Of a stretch of 34,078 bases of DNA, positions 6,124-15,433 are shown piece after piece. The DNA is from an uncultured Prevotellaceae bacterium (GTDB taxonomy: Bacteria > Bacteroidota > Bacteroidia > Bacteroidales > Bacteroidaceae). The notes beneath the pieces are model-generated. The model had not been told where the DNA came from. It saw only the letters and a program-made list of their open reading frames with translations, and searched no databases. The stretch is from contig CAMVKN010000044.1 of NCBI GenBank assembly GCA_947168045.1, positions 1 through 34,078 of the forward strand, in the 5' to 3' direction. A program made the position numbers and the translations under genes. The stretch's first letter is position 1; every line of letters begins with the position of its first letter.

Positions 6124-8304
6124 TTACTTCTTTTCGGCTGACACGCGGACGAAGACGGGGATGCGGGCCTTGGTCACCGCTGTGGTGACGGTCTGTCCGC
6201 CGTCATAGTGCTGGTTGGTGTAGTAGTCACGCCAGCCCCCCTCGCTCTTGGGCAGATAGGTGCGCCACTGGGTGACGCCGGGCTCAGTGACGGGACTGAC
6301 CAGCAGCTTGGGGCCGAACATGTACTCGTATTTCTGACGCAGCGCCTCAGCGTCGTTGGCGAAGTCGAACACCAGGGGACGCATCAGGGTGTAGCCCTCC
6401 TGGGCGACACGCTGTGCACACTCTTCAAGATAGGGCAGCAGCTGCTGGCGCTGTCGCAGACACTCGGCAATGATGGCCTGCGCCTCCGCACCATATTTCC
6501 AAGGCTCGGTGTCGCTCATGTATCCATGAACGCGCATCAGTGGCAGGAACACGCTGGTCTCAATCCACCGCAGCATGCGCTCAATATACTCAGGATTGTT
6601 GTATTGGTCAGCGGGGCGGAAGAAACCACCTGCATCGTAGGTCCACCAGGGGATGCCGGCGGCCTGCAGCCCCAGTCCGGCAGTGAGCTGTCTGCGGAAA
6701 GTCTCCCAGTCGTTGCCTACGTCGCCACTCCACAGCGCTGCACCGTAGCGCTGGATGCCAGGAAAGCCGCTGCGCGTGAGAATCATAGGAGATGGGAGAT
6801 GGGGGTTCTGGGCCTTGAGATTTGAGAATCCCTCGTAGACCGTTTTGCAGACCATGAGCGGATAGACGTTGCGCACCTGCTCGCCGCTCCATCGTCCGTT
6901 GTTGACGCGTCGTCCGGCCAGGTCGTCGTTCTCTGGCTCGGTGGCATCCATCCACCATGCGTCGATGCCTAAGGGCACAAGGCGCTGGCTGAAGTTGCGC
7001 CAGTAGGCGGCGGCAGCCTCGGGGTTGAAGAAGTCAATCCAGTCGGTGCCGGGAATGTAGTAGCCATCGTGCAGCATCTGGCGGCCCACCTCGCTGTTCT
7101 TGTCAATCTTCGACCACACGCTGAGCATCAGGCGCACGTCCATGGCATGCAGGCTGTCGGTGAGCGCCTTCGGGTCAGGATAGTGGTCCTCGTCGAAGCG
7201 CATGGCGTTCCATCCGTACTTGCCCCAGTACTGCCAGTCCTGGACGATGACGCTCAGCGGCATGTTCTCCTGGCGGAAGCGGTTGGCGGTGGAAAGAATC
7301 TCGTCGGACGAATGGAAGCGCTCGCGGCAGTGGATATAGCCCAGTGCCCATGAGGGCATGAGGGGACAGGGCCCCGTGAGTGTGCGATAGGTGGCGATGA
7401 CCTCGTCAGGGGAACCGACGAACACGGTGTAGTCGACGGCCGTGGCTACAGGCGAGCGGAACACCGTCTGGTCAGTGACGGGGCCGTAGGACAGGGTGGG
7501 GTGGTCGTTGCTGGTCAGCTCGGCCTTGACGGTGTGGCGCCCCGGAGTGAGGCTGACGATGGTCGAGGCCGTCGGTGGCAGCCAGACGTTCTGCATGTCG
7601 ATGACGGTCTTGCCGTCGATGACGAGGTTGTGGCGCCGTGCCATCTTCTGACCCACGTCGAGCAGCAGTGCGTAGTCGCCACCCTGGGCAATGTCGATGG
7701 TGGCCTGGAAGATGTTGCGCTGGCGGCGCTCCTGCTTGCCACCCTCGGTGGAGGTGACGTTCACCACCTCAGCGTCGAGCGAGGCACCAGACAGCGGCAA
7801 TAGCTCAACCTGGCTGGAGCCGGGGTTGAACTCGGTGAGGCCATAGTTGTTCCATAGGATGCCGTAGCCCTTGCTGGAAAGCAGCATGGGTATGCTAATC
7901 TGCGTGTTGACCTGTGTGAGGCGGCGTGACAGTCCTCTCACATTGCTGAAACCGTCCTGAAACTGTCCGAGACCGAAGAGACACTCGTCGGCGGGCGACG
8001 CAAAGGCAAGGGTGGCCTCAGTGCCGTCAAGGCTGTGGCGGGTGGCCTTGAACACAGGTCTGCCTTTCTTGTCGCTGATGGTGAGGCTCTGCCCATCGGC
8101 TGAGAGGGTGACCTTGATGTCGGTGCTGGGTACCTCGTCATGCTTGACGTAAACCCAGTCGGGCAGACTGTCGGTGGCATGGCCCACGGTGTACTGTATG
8201 CGTACTGCGTTGCGTGCCACATTTCTTACGGTGAAGTGTCCTGCTGCCAGGGTGGCAGTGGTCAGGAGAAGGAACACGAGAGTTGTCAAAAAATTCTTTT
8301 TCAT
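6124..8304 (-). CDS. GH31 family glycosidase with PA14-like insert (alpha-xylosidase/alpha-glucosidase type)
   Basis: A 726-residue secreted enzyme. The signal peptide (MKKNFLTTLVFLLLTTATLAAG) sets the start at 8304; the frame stays open further upstream but that part looks non-coding. A GH31 N-terminal beta domain is interrupted around residues 188-278 by a PA14-like stretch (DYALLLDVGQKM, HNLVIDGKTVID, PGRHTVKAELTSN), as in Bacteroides GH31 alpha-xylosidases. The catalytic barrel shows WGKYGWNAMRFD, the nucleophile near Asp453 in WWMDATEPE, ILTRSGFPG and the likely acid/base near Asp528 in WSGDVGNDW. The expected role is removal of alpha-linked xylose or glucose from oligosaccharides. No SusC/D pair is nearby, so the substrate is uncertain. 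It follows tamB by 35 bases. Confidence 0.9.
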   Translation of the reverse strand: MKKNFLTTLVFLLLTTATLAAGHFTVRNVARNAVRIQYTVGHATDSLPDWVYVKHDEVPSTDIKVTLSADGQSLTISDKKGRPVFKATRHSLDGTEATLAFASPADECLFGLGQFQDGFSNVRGLSRRLTQVNTQISIPMLLSSKGYGILWNNYGLTEFNPGSSQVELLPLSGASLDAEVVNVTSTEGGKQERRQRNIFQATIDIAQGGDYALLLDVGQKMARRHNLVIDGKTVIDMQNVWLPPTASTIVSLTPGRHTVKAELTSNDHPTLSYGPVTDQTVFRSPVATAVDYTVFVGSPDEVIATYRTLTGPCPLMPSWALGYIHCRERFHSSDEILSTANRFRQENMPLSVIVQDWQYWGKYGWNAMRFDEDHYPDPKALTDSLHAMDVRLMLSVWSKIDKNSEVGRQMLHDGYYIPGTDWIDFFNPEAAAAYWRNFSQRLVPLGIDAWWMDATEPENDDLAGRRVNNGRWSGEQVRNVYPLMVCKTVYEGFSNLKAQNPHLPSPMILTRSGFPGIQRYGAALWSGDVGNDWETFRRQLTAGLGLQAAGIPWWTYDAGGFFRPADQYNNPEYIERMLRWIETSVFLPLMRVHGYMSDTEPWKYGAEAQAIIAECLRQRQQLLPYLEECAQRVAQEGYTLMRPLVFDFANDAEALRQKYEYMFGPKLLVSPVTEPGVTQWRTYLPKSEGGWRDYYTNQHYDGGQTVTTAVTKARIPVFVRVSAEKK
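6788..6828. repeat. heptamer repeats inside the GH31 coding sequence
   Basis: The plus strand shows GGAGATG twice (6788-6801) and then TTGAGAT TTGAGAA (6815-6828). These are the same heptamers that make up intergenic arrays elsewhere in the window. They encode the loop around SNLKAQNPHLPSP just before the conserved ILTRSGF strand, and the reading frame is kept. Confidence 0.75.
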
Positions 8305-8339
8305 ATTATTATTAAGAAAATAGTAGATAAATCCTTGGG

Positions 8340-11300
8340 TTATTTCTGCTGCTTGCGAACCTTCTTCTTGCGGTGGGTGAAGAAGTCGGAAAGGCCGTTG
8401 AAGTCTTTCTTCATAATCAGTCCTATGCCCTGTGTGTTGAGCGAGGAGTGGGTGAAGTAACGGTCGTTGGTTTGGTTGTAAGCCTTCAGCGCCAGGCTGC
8501 CACCCGGGGTGAGCACATACTGGATGTCGAAGTCGCCGATGAAGGAGGGTGTGGCCTGGGTGGCGTTGTCGCGGTAGCCGAACTGCCCGTTGATGAGCAG
8601 ACGGTTGTTGAGCATGCGCCCGCTGACCAGCCCTTCGTACTCGGCATTGTGCCAACCCTCGTTGCCGGTAGAGATGTTGGCACCGAAGTTCCAGTCGTCG
8701 TTCTTGATGACCTGCGAGAGCAGCTGGTTGATTTGTGAGGACACGGTGCCTGAGAGCAGGCTCTGCATGGCCAGCTCTGTCTGCCCATAGCCCTGGGTGT
8801 TGGCATTGTTGGCCCCCTGGGTGTAGAAACGGCCGATGCCAAGGAGGTAGACCACCTGCTGGTTGATTTCCTGCTCGCTGGCCATGATGGAGCGTATCAT
8901 CTGCTGCTCCTCGCTGTTCACGGTGGGCATCTCCAGGTCGAACTCCACCCGTGGCTCACCGGCTGTGCCCACGATGTTCATCAGACAGTTGACACGGATG
9001 GTGTTGTTGGTAAAGGAGTTGCCCAAGCCCAGGTCAGACAGCGATACGGCGTTGACGGTGTGGACAGCCTTCAGGCTGAGCGCCGCGCTGAAGGGGTCGC
9101 CACCAAAGACCATCGAGCTGCCGGGCTGGAACTGGAAGTTCTTCTTCAGCAGGTTCTGAATGGTCATGGAGTAGGTGCCACGCTCCACGGCGTAGGTGCC
9201 GAACAGCTGGAAGGGCCCCTTGTTGTAGTAAGAGGCACGCAGGGCTCCTGAGCCGTTCAGGCTGATGACATCGCCCGACTGCTGGTCCATGAGCAGCCGT
9301 AAGGTGGCATCGGGTGTGGCATTGATGCGAAGGTTGAGATAGAGGTCGGAACCCGTGGCTACTCCTGTGGCTTGTGAGTGGACGGCTGCCTCCGGGCTGT
9401 CAGCCAGTGCTCCATTGGGAGCATACTGGGGCGACTGCCTCCACGTGATGAACTGCTGCCTGTTGATGGCATCGGGACTGGAGGCGTTGTAGATGAAGAC
9501 GGAGCCGGGGGTGGGGGTGGCATCGCAGTCGATGACCACCTCGCCAGGACGGCCACGCATGACGGCCTGGCCGTCGGCCCACACCGTGCCGCCGATGGTG
9601 CCACCGCTGTCCATCATGGGGAAGTCGTAGACCAGCATGCCCTCTGAGGTGGCCTGCAGGTCGAAGGTGAAATTCTTCAGGTTACGGTGGTGGATGCTGC
9701 CGTCGAGTGTGCCAAGGTGGCCGTCGCGGTCGCTGACGGCAAAACGGTTGAAGCCGATGGTGCCGGACGAGAGATGGACGGTGTCGTCGGTGAAGGTGTA
9801 AGTGGTGCCGAGAGGCTTGATGGCAGCCTTGCCGCTGACGGCTACGTCGCCCGCCAGGTCGATGTGCTTCAGCGGTCCATAGATGTGGATGTCGCCGTGG
9901 GCCTGTCCGTCGATGGCACTGATGAAGCTGCGGGTGAAGGAGTGGACGAAGAACAGGCTGGAGCCGCGGGCCTGGATGCCCAGGTCCAGCTCTTGGCGCC
10001 GGGTGGAGATGTAGCCATCGACGAAGGTCTGCGAGTCAGCACCGGCGTCGGCAATGGCGTCCATCTCTATCTGGCCCTCCTCGCCGTTCCACTGGGCATG
10101 CGCGTCGAGTATGCCCATGGGCGCTCCCTGGAAGAGGAAGTCGGGCACTGTGAGGTTAGCCCATGCCTGGGGCTTGTTGAACGCCTGGCAGACATAGGCC
10201 CGGCCAGTGGCATGGCCCCCGAAGCGGACGCTGCGGAAGCCGACGGCCTCCTGCACGTAGGCCACGTCGATGTCCTGCAGGTCGACCATCAGCGAGTCGG
10301 TGGTGCTCCTCGAGGCAATGCCATCGATGATGAGGTGCTCGTCGTCGTGATGCAGGGTGAAGCGGTCCACCATTAGGCGCTTGTCACTGTAGAGGATGTC
10401 GCAGGGCTCCAGCTGCCAGATGTTGTCCTTCAGGAGGAAGCGCGAGGGCATGACACGCACGTGCACCTCCTGCTGTCCCTGCTCGTTGTTGTAGAGGCTG
10501 GTGACGGTGTTCACCGTGCCGCCGTCGCCGTTGGCATCGGTCAGCGTCAGCGCCGTGGTGGCTTGGTTGTCGCGTGCCTGGGTGGCCATGCTGAGGTGGA
10601 TGGGCTTGCCCTTGCCTGTGAGACGTGTCAGCTGGAGGTCATAGCTGGTGGAGTCGCCCTGGCGCGACATCTGGATGTTGCCGTCGCGGTAGCTGGCATT
10701 GCCATAGCGGAACGAGGGGATGGTGGCATCCACCTGCATGTGCCCTTTGGCATCGTTGACGACAGCCTGGAGCATGAGTGGCCCCTGCAGGTCGAGCTCA
10801 ATGCCCAGCAGCTTCTGCATCCAGCCGCTGTCGGCAATGCGGGCCGTCAGCTCGAAGTCGTTGTCGGCACCTTGGGGCGCGTTGCCTATCAGTCCAAAGG
10901 GTGGCAGCAGGAAGGTGCCGTTGCTATGGCCAGTGAAGAGCACCTCGCCGAAGTCGCTGTTCAGGCGCATGTAGCAGCGGTCGTCATCGTTGTCCATGCG
11001 GATGTGCAGGTTGTCGAGATGATAGTGGGTGGTGTCGCTGTGGGACAGGAACAGGTCGTCAAGGTCGATGGTGCCGAGGGCATTGCCAAGCGAGGTGCCA
11101 CTGACGTCGGCATCGACGATGGCTGAGAAGGTGGCCTCGCCCCAGCGGTCGGACAGGTGCAGCGCCTGTGGGGCCAGCATGCCGATGACACCGGTGAGGC
11201 GCAGGTGGGGACCGTTGGCATGGTCCTGTTCGTAGCTGCCCTCCACGTCGGCCTGCAGGTTGACATCGTCCACCTTCAGTCGTCCGGAGGTGGCAGCTGG

Positions 11301-12695
11301 ACTGTAGACGGCATCGACGTCGAGGTTGCTATAGCTGTAGCCACGCAGGTCGAGGCGTGGCACATGGCCTTGGATAGTCACGTCCTGCTGTCGCCCGTTG
11401 AGACTGAGGTTGGCGGCCACGAGTCCCAGCTGTGGGTTGTCGGTCAGCGCTCCCAGGTCCAGGCTGTCGGTGGCGATGTGGGCGGTCCAGAGTGCCGCAT
11501 CGTCGGTCATGCTGCCCTTGATGTTCAGACTGCCCAAGGCGGTGGTGGCCTGGCCTTGCAGGCGGATGTCGCCGAAGTCGTCAGTGCCGGCGTCAGCCGT
11601 GATGTCGACCTGTCCTAAGCGGCCCAAGACGGGGGGTAGGGTAGGCAGCGCCTCTTGCAGCTGGGCTATGAGCCTGCTGCTGACGCGAAGACGCTCGATG
11701 GCAGCTTGGAAGGATGGCTCGTCGCTGTCAGCCTTGCCCGATGCCTGTAGCAGCAGGTCGCCGTTGCTGGTGGCCAGGCTGAGCTGGTGGCAGTCAAGGC
11801 TGTGGGTAGTGCCGCTGAGCGAGGCGCTGAGCTGAAGGTCGTGGTCGGTGGATATGTCCTCGGGCAGGATGCAGGCCAGGTCGCTGAAGGCGATGTCGCC
11901 CTTGATGTCATTGATGCGGTAGGACAGCGTATTGCTCAGATTGTCAACATTGTAGGTGGCGTTGATGCTATCAATGGTGAAAGTCGTGGCGGGCATCTCA
12001 ATGGCAAACTTGGTGAGGGTCGCCTTCTGGCGGTTTGCCTCAATGAGGAGCGACAGGCGCTGCAGGCCGAGGCCCGACTGCTCACGCAGGGCAATGCGCT
12101 TGATGTTGACGTTCAGCGAGTCGGGTGTCAGGGTGCGTAGCAGGATGTGAGCGCTGACATCATTGACGTTGATGTGGCGCGGATTGAGGCGGCCGGGCGT
12201 CTCGGGAGCATCGAGCTGGTCGTAGCTGAGCGACAGGCGGCGCACGATGAGCGAGCCGATGTGTAGGTCGAGTCGCGAAGGCTCCTCGTGTTCACGCGAA
12301 GAGAGGGCGTCGATGACAAACTGGTAGTTGGGCACGGCGCCGGCACTGTCAGCGTAGAGGCGGACAGAGGCCCCGAAGAGCTGTGCCGAAGAGATGCTGA
12401 CACGACCGCTGAGCAGTGGCAGCAGGTCGACCTTCACCGACATGCGGCGAGCGTTCAGCAACTGCTGCTGTCGCTGGTCGTTGATGATGACATCATCGAC
12501 GATGAGGCGGTTGAAGAACCCCAGGTCGACGCGGCCCACGGTGACCTCAGTGCCGAGCTTGTTGCCAATGGCACCAGCCACCATCTGGCCCAGCCAGCGC
12601 TGCATGAAGGGCAGCTGGATGAGCACAATAAGCGAGACATACAGAGCCAGTAGGCTCCATATTGTCCAGCTGATGATGTGCTTGAGCTTCTTCAA
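8340..12695 (-). CDS. tamB: TamB-like translocation and assembly module protein (DUF490)
   Basis: A 1451-residue protein anchored by one N-terminal membrane helix (IISWTIWSLLALYVSLIVLI) and followed by very long beta-rich repetitive sequence, as in AsmA/TamB proteins. The opening (MQRWLGQMVAGAIGNKLGTEVTVGRVDLGFFNRLIVDDVII) is the typical AsmA-like start. The last 450 or so residues contain the DUF490 signature, including GSGALRASYYNKGPFQLFGTY, ERGTYSMTIQNLL and the QMIRSIMASEQEINQQVVYLLGIGRF region. TamB bridges inner and outer membranes and is implicated in phospholipid transport and outer-membrane protein assembly. The very C-terminus is basic (KKKVRKQQK). It diverges from the nqr operon. 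Confidence 0.93.
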   Translation of the reverse strand: MKKLKHIISWTIWSLLALYVSLIVLIQLPFMQRWLGQMVAGAIGNKLGTEVTVGRVDLGFFNRLIVDDVIINDQRQQQLLNARRMSVKVDLLPLLSGRVSISSAQLFGASVRLYADSAGAVPNYQFVIDALSSREHEEPSRLDLHIGSLIVRRLSLSYDQLDAPETPGRLNPRHINVNDVSAHILLRTLTPDSLNVNIKRIALREQSGLGLQRLSLLIEANRQKATLTKFAIEMPATTFTIDSINATYNVDNLSNTLSYRINDIKGDIAFSDLACILPEDISTDHDLQLSASLSGTTHSLDCHQLSLATSNGDLLLQASGKADSDEPSFQAAIERLRVSSRLIAQLQEALPTLPPVLGRLGQVDITADAGTDDFGDIRLQGQATTALGSLNIKGSMTDDAALWTAHIATDSLDLGALTDNPQLGLVAANLSLNGRQQDVTIQGHVPRLDLRGYSYSNLDVDAVYSPAATSGRLKVDDVNLQADVEGSYEQDHANGPHLRLTGVIGMLAPQALHLSDRWGEATFSAIVDADVSGTSLGNALGTIDLDDLFLSHSDTTHYHLDNLHIRMDNDDDRCYMRLNSDFGEVLFTGHSNGTFLLPPFGLIGNAPQGADNDFELTARIADSGWMQKLLGIELDLQGPLMLQAVVNDAKGHMQVDATIPSFRYGNASYRDGNIQMSRQGDSTSYDLQLTRLTGKGKPIHLSMATQARDNQATTALTLTDANGDGGTVNTVTSLYNNEQGQQEVHVRVMPSRFLLKDNIWQLEPCDILYSDKRLMVDRFTLHHDDEHLIIDGIASRSTTDSLMVDLQDIDVAYVQEAVGFRSVRFGGHATGRAYVCQAFNKPQAWANLTVPDFLFQGAPMGILDAHAQWNGEEGQIEMDAIADAGADSQTFVDGYISTRRQELDLGIQARGSSLFFVHSFTRSFISAIDGQAHGDIHIYGPLKHIDLAGDVAVSGKAAIKPLGTTYTFTDDTVHLSSGTIGFNRFAVSDRDGHLGTLDGSIHHRNLKNFTFDLQATSEGMLVYDFPMMDSGGTIGGTVWADGQAVMRGRPGEVVIDCDATPTPGSVFIYNASSPDAINRQQFITWRQSPQYAPNGALADSPEAAVHSQATGVATGSDLYLNLRINATPDATLRLLMDQQSGDVISLNGSGALRASYYNKGPFQLFGTYAVERGTYSMTIQNLLKKNFQFQPGSSMVFGGDPFSAALSLKAVHTVNAVSLSDLGLGNSFTNNTIRVNCLMNIVGTAGEPRVEFDLEMPTVNSEEQQMIRSIMASEQEINQQVVYLLGIGRFYTQGANNANTQGYGQTELAMQSLLSGTVSSQINQLLSQVIKNDDWNFGANISTGNEGWHNAEYEGLVSGRMLNNRLLINGQFGYRDNATQATPSFIGDFDIQYVLTPGGSLALKAYNQTNDRYFTHSSLNTQGIGLIMKKDFNGLSDFFTHRKKKVRKQQK

Positions 12696-12747
12696 GATTC
12701 GCTATGTGGAAGTGGCAATTTGTTGTGCCCTCTTGCCAATTCTGCTG

Positions 12748-12755
12748 CAAAATTA
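12748..12755 (-). promoter_or_regulatory. Bacteroidetes -7 box for tamB
   Basis: The minus strand reads TAATTTTG, matching TAnnTTTG, and leaves a leader of about 50 bases before the tamB ATG at 12695. It shares the divergent region 12696-12864 with the nqrA promoter. Confidence 0.6.
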
Positions 12756-12820
12756 CGACAAAAACTTCTCATTGCACCATTTTTGCGACATTATTTCTTC
12801 GCCGTCTTACTAATTTTTAT

Positions 12821-12828
12821 TAAATTTG
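12821..12828 (+). promoter_or_regulatory. Bacteroidetes -7 box for the nqr operon
   Basis: TAAATTTG matches TAnnTTTG, 36 bases upstream of the nqrA ATG. No clear -33 TTTG at standard spacing was found. The region before it is T-rich. Confidence 0.65.
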
Positions 12829-12864
12829 CACCCGTTTTCAGTATGAAATCATTTCTATAATAAT

Positions 12865-14232
12865 ATGGCACATGTAATTAAACTAAGAAAAGGCTTGGAC
12901 ATCTGCCTGAAGGGCCGTGCCTCTGCCGAGCGCCTGCAGCTGAAGTCAAACGGGAAGTTTGCACTGACTCCTGACGACTTCGTTGGGGTTGTTCCCAAGG
13001 TGGTGGTCAAGGAAGGCGATGTGGTGAAGGCCGGCGAGGCACTGTTCGTGAACAAGCAGTACCCTGAGGTGGCGTTTGCATCGCCTGTGAGCGGCCGCGT
13101 GACAGCTGTGGAGCGCGGCGAGCGCCGGAAAGTGCTCTGCGTTAAAGTGGAGGCCGACCAGGTGCAGCAGTATGTTGACTATGGCAAGAAGAATGTTGAG
13201 AAGATGGATGGCGAGGCCGTCATTGGCGCCCTGCTGAAGGCTGGTATCTTTGGTTATATCAACCAGTTGCCATACGCTATCTCGACCAATCCTTCAGTCA
13301 AACCAAAGGCCATCTTCGTCTCTGCCTTGCGCGACAAGCCGCTGGCCTGCGACTTTGCCGAGGAGGTGAAAGGGCAGGAAGATGACTTCGTGACGGGCCT
13401 GAAGGCGCTGGCCAAGGTGGCCAAGACCTACCTGGGCATTGGCATCCAGCCCGATTTCCAGGCTGAGCTGCAGAAACGCCAGGTGGAGAACGTCGTCAGC
13501 CTGAATATCTTTGACGGCAAATGTCCTGCGGGCAACGTGGGCGTTCAGGTGAACCACCTGGACCCGGTGAACAAAGGCGAGGTGGTGTGGACCATTGGCG
13601 ACCCCACCGTCGTGCTCTTCATCGGTCGGCTGCTGAACACGGGACATGTGGACCTGCACCGTCTGGTGGCGCTCTGCGGCAGCGAGGTGACCAAGCCCTG
13701 CCACGTGGAGATGAAGGTCGGCGAGGAGCTGTCCACGCTGCTGGCCAACAGTTACGACCAGGAACACCATGTGCGTATCATTGACGGCAACGTGCTTACG
13801 GGACGTCAGACCACCAAGGACGGCTATCTTGGGGCACACAGCTCAGAGGTGACCGTCATACCCGAGGGTGACGATGCCGACGAGCTGCTGGGCTGGGCCA
13901 TGCCCCGCCTGAAGCAGTTCTCCGTCAGCCGCAGCTACTTCTCATGGCTCTTCGGAAAGAACAAGATGTATGAGCTGGATGCCCGTGTGAAGGGTGGCGA
14001 GCGCCACATCATCATGAGCGGCGAGTACGACCGTGTGCTGCCCATGGACATCTATGGCGAGTATCTCATCAAGGCCATCATCACCGGCGACATTGACCGG
14101 ATGGAACAGTTAGGCATCTATGAGGTGAGCCCTGAGGACTTCGCGCTGGCCGAGTTCGTTGACAGCTCGAAGCTGGAGCTGCAGCGCATCGTGCGCCAGG
14201 GACTGGACAATTTACGTAAAGAAAACGCATAA
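12865..14232 (+). CDS. nqrA: Na+-translocating NADH:quinone reductase subunit A
   Basis: A 455-residue peripheral subunit of Na+-NQR. It has the family start HVIKLRKGLDICLKGRA, the biotinyl-lipoyl-like hammerhead region VPKVVVKEGDVVKAGEALFVNK and SPVSGRVTAVERGERRKV, then VHVDLHR-type motifs such as GHVDLHRLVALCGSEV and a C-terminal MDIYGEYLIKAIITGDIDRMEQLGIYE. The length matches the family. NqrA sits on the cytoplasmic face and contributes to the quinone site. It is the first gene of nqrABCDEF, four bases upstream of nqrB, with its own promoter box. Confidence 0.96.
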   Translation: MAHVIKLRKGLDICLKGRASAERLQLKSNGKFALTPDDFVGVVPKVVVKEGDVVKAGEALFVNKQYPEVAFASPVSGRVTAVERGERRKVLCVKVEADQVQQYVDYGKKNVEKMDGEAVIGALLKAGIFGYINQLPYAISTNPSVKPKAIFVSALRDKPLACDFAEEVKGQEDDFVTGLKALAKVAKTYLGIGIQPDFQAELQKRQVENVVSLNIFDGKCPAGNVGVQVNHLDPVNKGEVVWTIGDPTVVLFIGRLLNTGHVDLHRLVALCGSEVTKPCHVEMKVGEELSTLLANSYDQEHHVRIIDGNVLTGRQTTKDGYLGAHSSEVTVIPEGDDADELLGWAMPRLKQFSVSRSYFSWLFGKNKMYELDARVKGGERHIIMSGEYDRVLPMDIYGEYLIKAIITGDIDRMEQLGIYEVSPEDFALAEFVDSSKLELQRIVRQGLDNLRKENA

Positions 14233-14236
14233 ACAG

Positions 14237-15418
14237 ATGAAAGCACTAAGAAATTATCTGAACAAGATAAAGCCGTCCTTCGAGAAGGACGGAAAGCTGC
14301 ATGCCTTCCGCAGTCTCTTCGATGGCTTCGAGACCTTCCTCTTCGTGCCGAACACCACGGCCAGGAACGGCGTGCACATTCACGACGCCATCGACTCGAA
14401 GCGCATCATGAGCGTGGTGGTGCTGGCACTGATGCCCGCCCTGCTCTTCGGCATGTACAACGTGGGCTACCAGAACTACTTGGCCGCAGGCACGCTGGCC
14501 ACGGCAGGCTTCTTCGAGGTTTTCTTCTTCGGCTTCCTGGCTGTGCTGCCCAAGATTCTTGTCAGCTACATCGTGGGCCTGGGCATCGAGTTCGCCTGGG
14601 CACAGTGGAAGGGTGAGGAGATTCAGGAGGGCTTCCTCGTCAGTGGCATCCTCATCCCGCTCATCGTCCCCGTCAACTGCCCGCTGTGGGTGCTGGCCAT
14701 CGCCGTGGCCTTTGCCGTCATCATCGGCAAGGAGATTTTCGGCGGAACGGGCATGAACATCTTCAACCCGGCGCTCATCTGCCGTGCCTTCCTCTTCTTC
14801 GCCTATCCGCAGGTGATGAGCGGCGACAAGGTGTGGGTGGCCGACGAGAAGATTCTGGGCTTGGGCAACAACCTGGCCGAGACACTGCACGTCGATGCCT
14901 TCACGCAGGCCACGCCGCTGGCCGAGGTGGGGCAGGGCGTTGACCCCGTGAGCACCGGCACCAGCCTCTGCGACATGATTTGCGGCTTCATCCCCGGCAG
15001 CATTGGCGAGACCAGCATCATCGCCATCGGCCTGGGCGGTCTGCTGCTGCTCATCACCGGCATCGCCTCGTGGAAAATCATGCTCAGCGTCTTTGTCGGA
15101 GGCTCGCTCACCGCAGCCCTCTTCGCCGGTCTCGACCAGACCGTCATCCCCTGGTATGAGCACCTGGTGCTGGGCGGCTTCGCCTTCGGCGCCGTGTTCA
15201 TGGCCACCGACCCCGTCACCTCAGCCCGCACTGAGACTGGCAAGTGGATTTATGGCTTCATCATCGGCGTCATGGCCATCGTCATACGTGTGATGAACCC
15301 CGGCTATCCTGAAGGCATGATGCTCGCCATCCTGCTGATGAACATGTTTGCACCCACCATCGACCACTTCGTCGTTGAGCGCAACATTAGCAATCGCCAG
15401 AAAAGACAACGAATTTAA
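14237..15418 (+). CDS. nqrB: Na+-translocating NADH:quinone reductase subunit B
   Basis: A 393-residue polytopic membrane protein. The start MKALRNYLNKIKPSFEKDGK is the family-typical N-terminus, so I prefer ATG 14237 over an upstream in-frame start at 14159 that would overlap nqrA heavily. About ten hydrophobic segments follow. The putative covalent FMN acceptor is Thr226 in AFTQATPLAEV, equivalent to the SGAT Thr of Vibrio NqrB; the preceding residues differ (TQAT rather than SGAT). The C-terminus contains DPVTSARTETGKWIYG and a conserved NPGYPEGMMLAILLMN. NqrB holds flavin and lies on the sodium path. Confidence 0.96.
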   Translation: MKALRNYLNKIKPSFEKDGKLHAFRSLFDGFETFLFVPNTTARNGVHIHDAIDSKRIMSVVVLALMPALLFGMYNVGYQNYLAAGTLATAGFFEVFFFGFLAVLPKILVSYIVGLGIEFAWAQWKGEEIQEGFLVSGILIPLIVPVNCPLWVLAIAVAFAVIIGKEIFGGTGMNIFNPALICRAFLFFAYPQVMSGDKVWVADEKILGLGNNLAETLHVDAFTQATPLAEVGQGVDPVSTGTSLCDMICGFIPGSIGETSIIAIGLGGLLLLITGIASWKIMLSVFVGGSLTAALFAGLDQTVIPWYEHLVLGGFAFGAVFMATDPVTSARTETGKWIYGFIIGVMAIVIRVMNPGYPEGMMLAILLMNMFAPTIDHFVVERNISNRQKRQRI

Positions 15419-15433
15419 CGAATGGAACTAATT

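Noticed and set aside
8305..8655. N-terminal extension of the GH31 frame up to 8655
   Set aside because: It overlaps the end of tamB in another frame and precedes an obvious signal peptide at 8304.
9687..10376. Plus-strand 229-codon ORF opposite tamB
   Set aside because: It is antisense to a well supported gene, has no family features and only reflects the GC-rich codon bias.
14246..15163. Minus-strand 305-codon ORF opposite nqrB
   Set aside because: It is antisense to conserved nqrB and the His/Glu/Asp-rich sequence is typical of a shadow frame.
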